A DNA stretch of 24,627 nt from Mesoaciditoga sp964503355 (lineage in GTDB: Bacteria; Thermotogota; Thermotogae; Mesoaciditogales; Mesoaciditogaceae): NCBI GenBank assembly GCA_964503355.1, contig CAZCZS010000018.1:1-24627 (forward strand), written 5' to 3'. Positions 15,635 to 23,882 of the stretch are shown in pieces (within the stretch, counting starts at the first letter, position 1; each line of letters starts with the position of its first letter). Both the position numbers and the translations under genes were made by a program. Below the pieces are notes generated by a model that was not told the origin of the DNA, did not search any database, and was given only the letters and a program-made list of their open reading frames with translations.

Positions 15635-16091
15635 GTTGTTGCTGATTTTCACTTTAAGCGGATGTGTCCTTGAAAGATTTGACGTAGCGCTTTTAAGGTA
15701 TTTCAAACCGGTTGGATTTGAGATTAAAAGTTATGAAATAATTCTCGGAGCTAAGAATTTTGCGGGAACGAATTTTCAAGTTGAAAAAAGCGTGAAAGCC
15801 CTTTACGTGTCAAAAGATGGGAAAAAAGTAGAACTTGAAAGCGCTGAGTTCAAAAATTCATTTGAAATGCACGATTTTTGGCATAAGTGGGTGAAAGAAC
15901 ATTTTTCACTTAAGGATACTTTGAAAAGTGAATTGTGGTGGTTTTCAGGAAGAATCGAGAGTGATCGTATTGTTGCGTGGTACGAGGGAAAGGTCGTTTT
16001 CATACTTTCAGGCGATGATTCGATTTTGCTCACCAAGGTAAAAGAAGAACTCGACACGTTCGTTAAAACTTTTTCGGGGGTAAGAAGTTGA
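15597..16091 (+). CDS. Predicted lipoprotein, unknown function
   Basis: A 164-residue protein with a lipoprotein signal: KKR, then a hydrophobic core LILASELLLIFT, then the lipobox LSGC with the lipidated cysteine at 23. The mature part has mixed alpha/beta character, for example RYFKPVGFEIKSYEIILGAKNF and LKSELWWFSGRIESDRIVAWYEGKVVFILSG. I do not recognise the family. The TTG start at 15597 lies 38 bases inside mtaD; GAGGTGA 9 bases upstream and the lysine-rich N-terminus support it. The stop overlaps the next start as TGATG. The position implies coexpression with the salvage genes, but no function can be deduced. Confidence 0.8.
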   Translation: MKKRLVPLILASELLLIFTLSGCVLERFDVALLRYFKPVGFEIKSYEIILGAKNFAGTNFQVEKSVKALYVSKDGKKVELESAEFKNSFEMHDFWHKWVKEHFSLKDTLKSELWWFSGRIESDRIVAWYEGKVVFILSGDDSILLTKVKEELDTFVKTFSGVRS

Positions 16092-17041
16092 TGTACACGG
16101 AACTCGCGCCTTACTTGAAAGAAAAGTATGGCGCAAGAACTCAAAGAATTTCGTTGGCGTATTTCAAAACGTGTCCCAATCGAGACGGAACGATTGGAAG
16201 AGGTGGATGCGCTTTTTGTGAAGAGAGTGGAAGCGGTTTTGCCAACCGTTTCAAGGAGATGTCGGTGCGGGAACAGATGATAAACGGCATAGAACACGCG
16301 AAAAAACGTTACAACGCTAAAAAATTCATCGCTTACTTTCAATCTTTTACCAACACTTACGCTCCCCTGAACGAGTTGGATAAGGTTTACCGTTCGGCGA
16401 TAATGGAAGATGTGGTGGCGATAGATATATCCACAAGGCCAGACACATTTCCTTGCGAAATTGGGGAACTTCTAAAAAGGATAAGTGACGAACGTAAAGT
16501 GGATGTTTTCGTCGAATTCGGATTGGAATCTGTGAACGAAAACACCCTTCACAAAATGAACAGAGGCCATTCCGTCGCCGAATTCGTCGATGCGGTTAGA
16601 TGCGCTAAAAGCTATGGATTTGAAGTGGTGGCGCATGTTATACTTGATTTTCCATCCGATACCATTCACGATGTGATCGCGTGTGCGAAGTTGTTATCCG
16701 CCGTTGGAGTGAACGGTGTAAAAATGCATTCTTTGTACATATCTCCAAATACCGCGATCGCACGCGATTACAGGGAAGGAAATTTCAAGCCATTATCGGC
16801 CGATGAATACATTTTTCGTGCTGTCAATTTTTTGAGTTATCTCGATCCAAAAGTGGTCATTCATCGCCTTATATCCACTCCGCCGTCCGACGCCATCTGG
16901 TCCGTGGGCCTTGGCGCGGCTGAAGCGAAAAAAAGGATAGAACTCGAGTTGAAAAGGCAAGGAAAAGTTCAGGGAAGCGATTTCAATTACCTGAATGGGG
17001 CAAGTTGGAGAAAAAGATTTTCATCGACACAATTGACATAA
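16091..17041 (+). CDS. TIGR01212/YhcC-family radical SAM protein
   Basis: A 316-residue radical SAM enzyme with an unusual cluster motif. Cysteines 28, 40 and 43 in CPNRDGTIGRGGCAFC give CX11CX2C, as in E. coli YhcC, instead of the common CX3CX2C. Other family stretches are FQSFTNTYAPL, IDISTRPDTFP, VEFGLESVNENTLHKMNRGH, HVILDFPSD and VKMHSLYISPNT. The family is widespread but its reaction is not established. ATG 16091 forms TGATG with the lipoprotein stop and is preferred over the TTG one codon earlier. It sits inside the salvage operon 18 bases before the first phosphorylase. A metabolic link is possible but unproven. Confidence 0.9.
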   Translation: MYTELAPYLKEKYGARTQRISLAYFKTCPNRDGTIGRGGCAFCEESGSGFANRFKEMSVREQMINGIEHAKKRYNAKKFIAYFQSFTNTYAPLNELDKVYRSAIMEDVVAIDISTRPDTFPCEIGELLKRISDERKVDVFVEFGLESVNENTLHKMNRGHSVAEFVDAVRCAKSYGFEVVAHVILDFPSDTIHDVIACAKLLSAVGVNGVKMHSLYISPNTAIARDYREGNFKPLSADEYIFRAVNFLSYLDPKVVIHRLISTPPSDAIWSVGLGAAEAKKRIELELKRQGKVQGSDFNYLNGASWRKRFSSTQLT

Positions 17042-17059
17042 CGGAAAGGAGAGATTGCA

Positions 17060-17887
17060 ATGGGTTACGTTGAAAATGTAAAAGAAGCAGCGAAATTCGT
17101 GGAATCAAAAATGGTAAGGATTCCAAAGGTGGCGATAGTTCTCGGCTCTGGATTGAGTGGCATAAAAGATGCCGTCGAAGTTTCTTCAAAGGTTAAATAC
17201 GAGGACATACCGAATTTTCCGGTTTCAACCGCCCCTGGTCACGCTGGTGAGATGATATTCGGAAAGTGGAACGGTGTTGACGTCGTTTTGATGAACGGTC
17301 GTTTTCATTACTACGAAGGATACTCAATGAAAGAGATCACAATGCCAATAAGGGTGTTTCAGCTCCTTGGAGTTCAATATTTGTTCCTGACAAATGCCGC
17401 TGGAGGGCTTAACCATTCTTTTGAACCGGGACATCCCATGATCATAGTCGATCATATAAATTTCATGGGTGATAATCCGCTCATAGGAAAAAACGTGGAT
17501 GAATGGGGAGTGAGATTTCCAGATATGTCCCACGCTTACAACCCAGAACTCATAAAATTGGCGGAAGAATCCTGTAAAGAACTCGGTATAGAATACTACA
17601 AAGGAGTGTACATAGCGTTTACGGGACCAAATTTCGAGACTCCCGCCGAGTTGAAAATGGCAAGATACTTCGGTGCCGATGCTGTTGGAATGTCAACCGT
17701 TCCAGAAGTTATAGTGGCAAATCATGGCGGATTAAAGGTGCTTGGAATTTCTTCGATAACCGATCGCGCCATACCGGAGGGCTTGGAACCTCTAACAGCT
17801 GAGGAAGTTATAGAAGTCGCAGAGAGAACCGGTAAACAGATAGCCAGAATATTCGAAAACGTTTTGAACAAAATAGAAGGGAAATGA
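17060..17887 (+). CDS. Purine nucleoside phosphorylase, class I, copy 1 (Asp at the base-recognition Asn)
   Basis: A 275-residue trimeric-type PNP that splits purine nucleosides with phosphate. Phosphate and ribose residues are intact: S30 in VLGSGLSG, H61 in APGHAGE, R81 and H83 in NGRFHYYEGY, and F192-E193 in GPNFETPAE. At the position of human PNP N243 this copy has D235 in SSITDRAIPEG (codon GAT). The related MTA phosphorylase has Asp there to read 6-amino purines, and an N243D change in human PNP is known to favour adenosine. This copy may therefore prefer adenosine, methylthioadenosine or similar. AAAGGAG lies 8 bases before ATG 17060. The next paralogue begins 4 bases after the stop. 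Confidence 0.93.
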   Translation: MGYVENVKEAAKFVESKMVRIPKVAIVLGSGLSGIKDAVEVSSKVKYEDIPNFPVSTAPGHAGEMIFGKWNGVDVVLMNGRFHYYEGYSMKEITMPIRVFQLLGVQYLFLTNAAGGLNHSFEPGHPMIIVDHINFMGDNPLIGKNVDEWGVRFPDMSHAYNPELIKLAEESCKELGIEYYKGVYIAFTGPNFETPAELKMARYFGADAVGMSTVPEVIVANHGGLKVLGISSITDRAIPEGLEPLTAEEVIEVAERTGKQIARIFENVLNKIEGK

Positions 17888-17891
17888 AAAG

Positions 17892-18695
17892 ATGAAAAGT
17901 GCCGAATACATTTTGAACAAGATAAAAGAAGTTCCGGATGTTGCTGTAATACTCGGTTCAGGTTTATCGAGACTTGCCGATGAGGTGGAAGAGCCTTTGA
18001 AGATCCCCTACACCGAGATACCGGGTTTCTTAAAGTCAACCGCCCCTGGTCACGCTGGTGAATTGATATACGGCTTTGTAAAAGACAAAAAAGTTTTGCT
18101 CATGAGCGGTCGTTTTCACACGTATGAGGGATATGCGCCATCAGATGTTGCTTATCCTATAAAGGTCATGAAAAAGATCGGCATAGATAAATTGATCGTA
18201 ACCAACGCTTCTGGTGGAATAAGAACTTCGTACAAACCAGGAGATCTCGTTTTCATAAAAGACATCATAAACTTTTCATTTAGGAACCCGCTGCGTGGTC
18301 CAAATGATGATTCCGAAGGCCCTAGATTTCCAGACATGTCTCAGGCTTTTTCAAGAGAGTGGATCGAAAAGGCGAACAAGGTTGTAGAAGAAAAATTCGG
18401 TTCTCCTCTTGAAAGTGGAACTTACATCTCGGTTTTGGGACCAAGTTATGAAACTCCCTCTGAAATAAAGATGTTCAGAAAACTTGGAGCTGATATGGTT
18501 GGCATGTCCACGGTGCACGAAGTTATAGTGGCAAACCATATAGGAATAAAAGTTCTTGGAATTTCCTGCATCACGAACATGGCTGCGGGAGTATTGGATC
18601 AACCCCTTTCTCATAAAGAAGTCATGGAAGTTGGAAAGATGGTATCTGAACGTTTTGTTTCTTTGGTTAAAGCCATCATTGAAGAAACATGTTGA
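17892..18695 (+). CDS. punA: Purine nucleoside phosphorylase, class I, copy 2 (canonical Asn)
   Basis: A 267-residue tandem paralogue of the preceding PNP. It keeps the 6-oxopurine-specific asparagine (N229 in SCITNMAAGVLDQPLSH), E187, and the phosphate site residues S23, H54, R74 and H76. This points to inosine, guanosine and perhaps methylthioinosine as substrates. Two small oddities are Y186 instead of the usual Phe before the glutamate, and TVHEV where most members have TVPEV. A 26-base stretch around STAPGHAGE is identical to copy 1 at the DNA level. The gene follows copy 1 by 4 bases and precedes pyrimidine-nucleoside phosphorylase by 17 bases. Confidence 0.94.
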   Translation: MKSAEYILNKIKEVPDVAVILGSGLSRLADEVEEPLKIPYTEIPGFLKSTAPGHAGELIYGFVKDKKVLLMSGRFHTYEGYAPSDVAYPIKVMKKIGIDKLIVTNASGGIRTSYKPGDLVFIKDIINFSFRNPLRGPNDDSEGPRFPDMSQAFSREWIEKANKVVEEKFGSPLESGTYISVLGPSYETPSEIKMFRKLGADMVGMSTVHEVIVANHIGIKVLGISCITNMAAGVLDQPLSHKEVMEVGKMVSERFVSLVKAIIEETC

Positions 18696-18712
18696 GATAA
18701 GAAGGTGAAGTC

Positions 18713-20017
18713 ATGAGACCGTACGATGTGATATTGAAAAAAAGAAATGGCATGGAACTCTCAAAGGAAGAAATAGAATTCATGGTGATGGGATTCGTCA
18801 ACGGCAACGTACCAGATTATCAAATGGCCGCCTTTTTGATGGCCATCTACTTCAGACATATGAACGATGTCGAAAGATACAACTTAACTGAAATAATGGC
18901 TCGCTCTGGAGACACCATCGATCTGTCTCAAATTCCAGGAATAAAGGTTGATAAACATTCCACGGGTGGCGTTGGTGATAAAACGACGCTTGTACTTGCC
19001 CCGATGGTTTCGGCTTGTGGGCTTCCGGTTGCGAAGATGTCTGGCAGAGGTCTTGGACATACCGGCGGAACGATAGATAAATTGGAGTCCATACCGGGTT
19101 TCAGAACGGCACTTGAAGAAGATGAGTTCATGAAAAACGTCAAAGAACACGGTATAGCCGTTGTCGGACAAACCGCAAATCTCGCACCCGCCGATAAGAA
19201 GATATACGCTTTAAGGGACGTTACAGCGACGATCGATGAGATTTCACTTATAGCTTCGAGTATAATGAGTAAAAAACTCGCAGCCGGCGCGGATGGTATA
19301 GTTTTAGACGTTAAAGTTGGGTCTGGCGCTTTCATGAAAGATATCGCGTCGGCGACGGACTTGGCCAGAGCCATGGTGGATATAGGCAAACGACATGGTA
19401 AAGAGACCGTCGCACTACTAACCAATATGGATAAACCTCTGGGAAACACGGTGGGAAATGCTTTAGAAGTTAAAGAGGCGATAGAAACGCTTAGAGGCGA
19501 AGGGCCAAGCGATCTGGAAGAACTGTGCGTTGAGTTGGGAGCTCAGATGTTGAGAATAGGCAAGATAGCTGAAGATCTTGAAAGCGCAAGAAAAATGCTG
19601 AAAAATTCTATAGAAAGTGGTAAAGCTCTCGAAAAATTCAGAGAACTCGTTGAAATTCAAGGTGGAAATCCCGAAGTGGTGGATGACACATCCCTTTTGA
19701 ACATTTCTTCTAGGACGTACAAAGTGAAAGCTCCAAAAGGAGGATATGTTTATTCCATGAATGCCGAAGCCGTTGGAATATCTTCCATGATGTTGGGCGC
19801 CGGCAGAACGAAGAAAGAAGATAAGATAGATCTTTCTGTTGGAGTGGAACTTTTGAAGAAAACAGGTGATGAAGTGAACGAAGGTGAAACGCTTTGTATC
19901 CTTTACTACAACGACGAAAAAAGGTTACAAAACTCTGTAGACACGCTATTGAATGCCTACGATATAAGGGAAGTGAAACCGAAGAAGGAAAAACTCATCC
20001 ACGGGGTCGTCCAATGA
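18713..20017 (+). CDS. pdp: Pyrimidine-nucleoside phosphorylase
   Basis: A 434-residue enzyme of the thymidine/pyrimidine-nucleoside phosphorylase family, cleaving uridine, thymidine and deoxyuridine with phosphate. The signature VDKHSTGGVGDKTTLVLAP is present with K81, H82 and S83, followed by K108 in VAKMSGRGLGHTGGTIDKLES. Lysine at 108, rather than the methionine of strict thymidine phosphorylases, matches the broad-specificity Gram-positive type as I recall it. All three domains are present, including the C-terminal swivelling domain (ISSRTYKVKAPKGGYV). GAAGGTGA lies 4 bases before ATG 18713. The stop overlaps the next start as ATGA. With the two PNPs it completes a nucleoside catabolism set. 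Confidence 0.95.
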   Translation: MRPYDVILKKRNGMELSKEEIEFMVMGFVNGNVPDYQMAAFLMAIYFRHMNDVERYNLTEIMARSGDTIDLSQIPGIKVDKHSTGGVGDKTTLVLAPMVSACGLPVAKMSGRGLGHTGGTIDKLESIPGFRTALEEDEFMKNVKEHGIAVVGQTANLAPADKKIYALRDVTATIDEISLIASSIMSKKLAAGADGIVLDVKVGSGAFMKDIASATDLARAMVDIGKRHGKETVALLTNMDKPLGNTVGNALEVKEAIETLRGEGPSDLEELCVELGAQMLRIGKIAEDLESARKMLKNSIESGKALEKFRELVEIQGGNPEVVDDTSLLNISSRTYKVKAPKGGYVYSMNAEAVGISSMMLGAGRTKKEDKIDLSVGVELLKKTGDEVNEGETLCILYYNDEKRLQNSVDTLLNAYDIREVKPKKEKLIHGVVQ

Positions 20018-21630
20018 GACGATCCGCTTTTTTTGCGTTGTTTATCGTTGTTTTCGCATTTCTTTCGTTTTCCGCTTCGCTTTATCTTGTGAATGGAAAC
20101 GAAGAAATGTATTTGGGAAAGGTTTACACGTGGTCACAACCTTACGTTAAGCTCCAAGACGTTGGAGTCGCTCTGGATCTACAATGGTCATACAAAGGAA
20201 GAAGTGGCGCGGTGACAAATGGAAAGGATTTCATTTCCTTTAACACGTCCACACATATGGGGATTTACGATGCCATTTACACTATGAATGATGTTGCCAG
20301 CGGAACGTCAACACCATATTTATCGTTGAAAGCTTTGGAAAAAATCGCAGACGTGAAAGTGGAAAGCGACGCGGTTGGATATCTTCTGTTGAAAAAATCC
20401 CCAACCCTTGTTGTGAACGGAGCGCTTTTGTACGGAAATAAATTCACCGTATTTTTCAAAGAAAAGCCAAGTACAAATGTCATAAAAGTTACATCCAGTG
20501 GGATGGTTTCAACCGTCACTATATTTCCAATCAAGATTTCTCCAAAGTACGTATCATCCCATTCTCCTTTAGTGGTTGAAACGAAGGGAAAGAATTCCAT
20601 CGTCTTTCGCATCACGTACACCTCAAAGGTACAAGTTTTATACGCGTTGGGCTTTCCATCATTGCCATTTCAAAGAACGAAAAGTGTCCAACTTACAAAT
20701 GGAATAACCTATCAGTCCGTCGATTCCACTTCACTTAACGGTAAACGCGTACGAATTGGAATGGTTAAAATACCGCCAGCTTCTGGAAAGATGAAAATCG
20801 TTTATCCTTTGAGGGGAATTGGAGAAAAATCATTGATCACATCGATGATAAATGCCACTTCACTTGTGGCGGTGGGATTTTCGAACACTCAAAACGGGTT
20901 CATTAGCTACGATAAAATTCTTTCGTACTCTTCTTCACAAAATGGGCCTCTTTTGGTTTGGAATGATCGAAAATTTGATATAATTGAAACAAGTCCAACC
21001 ATAAGCGTTAACATTGGGAACGTGCCTTTCAGCGTGGACGAGATCAACGATCCGAACGGAAGCGTTGTGCTTTACACAGAAGACTATGGACCAGCGATTC
21101 CAAAGGACGATAAAAAAATGTACTTCGAAGTGAAAAACGGAGAAATTGTGGGCATGCGATACGTTCCACACCCTGGAAAGGGTGAATACATCTTGACAAT
21201 AACCAAGGATTATCAAATCTTTTTGAAAGACGTTCAACTTGGGGACGATTTTTATATTTTTACCTCTTTGTCGGGAAAAGATACGAGTGTTTGGAAAGGG
21301 ATCATCCAGGGAAAATGCCTTTTGGTAAACAATTCAAAAAAAGCACGTATATGGCCAGAAGAAGAGAAAAAATGCGAATCGAACGATTTCTTGATAGCGG
21401 CTCTTAAGAAAAGGGCGCTCTACCTCATAAAGGCGGAATGTAATCAAGAGATGAACGCAAATGAAATATCCGATATCATGTTCAACATGGGATTTTCAAA
21501 AGCCATGATTTTGGAAAGTGGCAAAAGCATTTCGATGATCGTGAATGGAAAAGATGTGGAATTCAACGATTACGGATTGTACCCGGTAGGATTCGGGGTT
21601 GAAATAGACAAAACAACTGGAGGTGCATGA
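20014..21630 (+). CDS. Secreted protein with stalk-like N-terminal region and phosphodiester-glycosidase-like C-terminal domain
   Basis: 538 residues. RRSAFFALFIVVFAFLSFSA is a signal peptide, so the protein is exported. Residues about 25-115 (with QPYVKLQDVGVALDLQW and PYLSLKALEKIADVKV) look like the small copper-amine-oxidase-N-type repeat found in cell-wall proteins. The last 190 residues follow the NAGPA phosphodiester glycosidase pattern: VDEINDPNGSVVLYTEDYG, then VQLGDDFYIF, then KGIIQGKCLLVNN, ending in a strand-turn MILESGKSISMIVNGK. In active members that last motif is usually close to LDGGGS, so this copy may be altered or inactive. ATG 20014 overlaps the pdp stop; the longer frame overlaps pdp. 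The role in a nucleoside operon is unclear. Confidence 0.72.
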   Translation: MRRSAFFALFIVVFAFLSFSASLYLVNGNEEMYLGKVYTWSQPYVKLQDVGVALDLQWSYKGRSGAVTNGKDFISFNTSTHMGIYDAIYTMNDVASGTSTPYLSLKALEKIADVKVESDAVGYLLLKKSPTLVVNGALLYGNKFTVFFKEKPSTNVIKVTSSGMVSTVTIFPIKISPKYVSSHSPLVVETKGKNSIVFRITYTSKVQVLYALGFPSLPFQRTKSVQLTNGITYQSVDSTSLNGKRVRIGMVKIPPASGKMKIVYPLRGIGEKSLITSMINATSLVAVGFSNTQNGFISYDKILSYSSSQNGPLLVWNDRKFDIIETSPTISVNIGNVPFSVDEINDPNGSVVLYTEDYGPAIPKDDKKMYFEVKNGEIVGMRYVPHPGKGEYILTITKDYQIFLKDVQLGDDFYIFTSLSGKDTSVWKGIIQGKCLLVNNSKKARIWPEEEKKCESNDFLIAALKKRALYLIKAECNQEMNANEISDIMFNMGFSKAMILESGKSISMIVNGKDVEFNDYGLYPVGFGVEIDKTTGGA

Positions 21631-23699
21631 AAGTGGCCGATATCAGAAAGAAACGTGTCGTAGCATTCATAGGTCACAATGGAAGCGGAAAAACGACACT
21701 ATCTGAATCCATTCTGTTTTTGAATAAAGCCATAGACAGAATGGGAAGTGTGGAACAGGGAAATACCACAATGGACTTCGATCCCGTTGAAGTGGAAAAG
21801 AAGTCCAGCGTGAATGCTTCCGTATTCACGTTCAAAAGGGGAGACTACACCTTCACATTGGTGGATACCCCTGGATTTTCAGATTTCATTGGAGAGGTCA
21901 TTTCCACAACGCTCGTATCCGAGAACGTCTGTTCCGTTCTTGACGCTTCAAGTGGCGTGGAGGTTCAAACGGAAAAAACTTGGAAAATTGCCGAAGGATA
22001 CAGACGCCCAATGTTGGCATTTGTAAACGCTATGGATAAAGAACACGCCGATTTTTCAAAAACCCTTGAGCAGTTGAAAACTTTCTCTGGAAAATCGGTA
22101 ATAGCCTTGACAGTCCCAATTGGAAGCGGGCCTTCTTTTAAAGGCGTGGTAAATGTGATAAAACAAAAAGCGTACGTCTACGAGAATGGAAAAGCGGTGG
22201 AAAAGGACATTCCAAGCGAAATGAAAGAAGAAATTGAAAAATACAGAACGTCGCTTGTGGAAGCCGTTGTTGAAATGGACGACGAGCTCATGGAAAAGTA
22301 CTTTGCGGATGAACCCGTTAGCGTTGAGGAACTCGAAGGTGCTTTGACTAAGGGTTACACAAAAGGGGATATAGTACCGGTTTTTGCCGGTTCGGCAACG
22401 CTTGGAATAGGAGTAAACGAATTTTTAGACGCCTTGCAGGAGTTCGGCGCCTCTCCTTTGGATGTTGTGAATAACATCGGAGGAAAAGAGATAAAGCCAG
22501 ATCCGGACGCTCCTTTCTTGGCGCTCGTGTTCAAAGTTGTCGTCGATCCGTTCATAGGAAAAGTCACCTACGCAAAGGTGTTAAGGGGAAAAATAGCGGC
22601 GGGTGATACGATATACAACGGCGCTTTGAAGTCAACCGAAAGGATCAATCATCTCTACGTGCCAAACGCGAAAAATCAGAGTGAGGTTAAGGAAATAAGC
22701 GTTGGAGATATCGCTTCCATACCAAAATTAAAAGAAAGCAGAATAGGAGAATTTCTCTCGGATCCATCCGAAACTTTCTCGGTGGAAAAGGTGTTTGACT
22801 TTCCTGAACCTATGATCTCAAAATCCGTAAAAGCGAAAAATAAAGGCGAAATAGATAAAGTGACGAGTGGACTTTCAAGACTTGCGGAATCGGATCCAAC
22901 TTTCCACATGGAATTCAATCCGGAAACGGGTGAAATAGTGGCTTCAGGTCTAGGAAGCATGCACATCGATGTCATAATAGAGAAATTGAAGAAGAATTTC
23001 AACGTCGAAGTGGAACTTGGAAAACCGAAGATAGCTTACAGAGAAACCATCACAAAGAAATCACAAGCGGAGTACAAACATAAAAAGCAAAGTGGAGGAC
23101 ACGGTCAATATGGGCATGTTAAGATCTATCTAGAACCGTTGCCTAGAGGAAAAGGTTTCGAATTTGAAGACAAGATATTCGGAGGTGCCATACCGAAAAA
23201 CTACATTCCATCTGTTGAAAAGGGAATACGTGAAGCGATGAAGAGTGGCGTTTTAGCTGGATATCCAGTGGACGATGTAAAGGTTATACTTTACGACGGT
23301 TCTTACCACGAAGTCGATTCTTCTGATATAGCCTTCCAAATTGCGGCCATTCAAGCGTTCAAACTCGGAATGCAAGCTGGGAATCCGACCCTGCTCGAAC
23401 CTGTTATGAGCGTTGAAATATACGTTCCAGATGATAACACGGGTGACGTGATGGGAGACTTGAATTCAAGAAGAGGAAGAATCCAAGGTATGGAACCGCA
23501 AGGAAACGGATATCAACTCATAAAGGCCGAAGTGCCGTTGGCCGAAATGCTTGAATTTTCTTCCCAGCTGAATTCGATAACCAGTGGAAAAGGATATTTC
23601 ACGATGAAGTTCTCTCACTACGATGAAGTTCCCAGAAACTTGCAAGAAAAGATAATACAAGAGAGAAAAGCGGAATTGGAAGCTGAAAACAACAAATGA
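21627..23699 (+). CDS. Elongation factor G-like GTPase (EF-G2/FusA paralogue)
   Basis: A 690-residue translational GTPase with all five EF-G domains. Its G domain belongs to the EF-G-like branch rather than canonical FusA: GHNGSGKTT (16-23) replaces AHIDAGKTT, DTPGFSDF replaces DTPGHVDF, and the switch I RGITI is replaced by KSSVN. The G4 motif is NAMD (134-137) instead of NKMD. Domain IV is well kept (SGGHGQYGHVKI, SGVLAGYPVDDVKV, YDGSYHEVDSSD). Members of this branch are EF-G paralogues whose exact job is uncertain. ATG 21627 overlaps the previous stop; GTG 21633 is better spaced from GGAGGT (8 bases) and could be the true start. It is the last gene of the operon. Confidence 0.9.
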   Translation: MKVADIRKKRVVAFIGHNGSGKTTLSESILFLNKAIDRMGSVEQGNTTMDFDPVEVEKKSSVNASVFTFKRGDYTFTLVDTPGFSDFIGEVISTTLVSENVCSVLDASSGVEVQTEKTWKIAEGYRRPMLAFVNAMDKEHADFSKTLEQLKTFSGKSVIALTVPIGSGPSFKGVVNVIKQKAYVYENGKAVEKDIPSEMKEEIEKYRTSLVEAVVEMDDELMEKYFADEPVSVEELEGALTKGYTKGDIVPVFAGSATLGIGVNEFLDALQEFGASPLDVVNNIGGKEIKPDPDAPFLALVFKVVVDPFIGKVTYAKVLRGKIAAGDTIYNGALKSTERINHLYVPNAKNQSEVKEISVGDIASIPKLKESRIGEFLSDPSETFSVEKVFDFPEPMISKSVKAKNKGEIDKVTSGLSRLAESDPTFHMEFNPETGEIVASGLGSMHIDVIIEKLKKNFNVEVELGKPKIAYRETITKKSQAEYKHKKQSGGHGQYGHVKIYLEPLPRGKGFEFEDKIFGGAIPKNYIPSVEKGIREAMKSGVLAGYPVDDVKVILYDGSYHEVDSSDIAFQIAAIQAFKLGMQAGNPTLLEPVMSVEIYVPDDNTGDVMGDLNSRRGRIQGMEPQGNGYQLIKAEVPLAEMLEFSSQLNSITSGKGYFTMKFSHYDEVPRNLQEKIIQERKAELEAENNK

Positions 23700-23705
23700 T
23701 AAAAC

Positions 23706-23731
23706 AAAGGCGGACTTTTCCGTCCGCCTTT
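23706..23731. terminator. Bidirectional terminator between EF-G-like gene and tRNA-Ala
   Basis: A 10-bp stem, AAAGGCGGAC with GTCCGCCTTT, has a TTTTCC loop. It begins 7 bases after the EF-G-like stop codon. The minus-strand T tract (TTTGTTTTA) is better than the plus-strand one, so it serves the tRNA and probably also the long operon. Confidence 0.82.
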
Positions 23732-23732
23732 C

Positions 23733-23808
23733 TGGTGGAGTCGATGGGATTCGAACCCACGACCTCTTCCTTGCGAAGGAAGCGCGCTCCCAACTGCGCC
23801 ACGACCCC
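23733..23808 (-). tRNA. tRNA-Ala (anticodon CGC)
   Basis: A 76-base cloverleaf on the minus strand. The acceptor stem GGGGTCG pairs with CGACTCC and contains the G3-U70 wobble that identifies alanine tRNAs. The anticodon stem is CTTCC/GGAAG with loop TTCGCAA, so the anticodon is CGC and reads GCG. The T arm is GTGGGTTCGAATCCCAT. A73 and CCA are encoded. Confidence 0.96.
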
Positions 23809-23820
23809 ATACAAAATGAA

Positions 23821-23849
23821 GTTTAACACAAACAAAGGGGCGTGGTCAA
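23821..23849 (-). promoter_or_regulatory. Promoter of tRNA-Ala
   Basis: On the minus strand, TTGACC (23849-23844) and TTAAAC (23826-23821) are separated by 17 bases. The start would fall near 23814, just upstream of the tRNA at 23808. It occupies the same short gap as the leader of the diverging hpf gene. Confidence 0.6.
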
Positions 23850-23882
23850 GAGGGAACGAGCTAAAGAAAGGAGGAAATCGAG

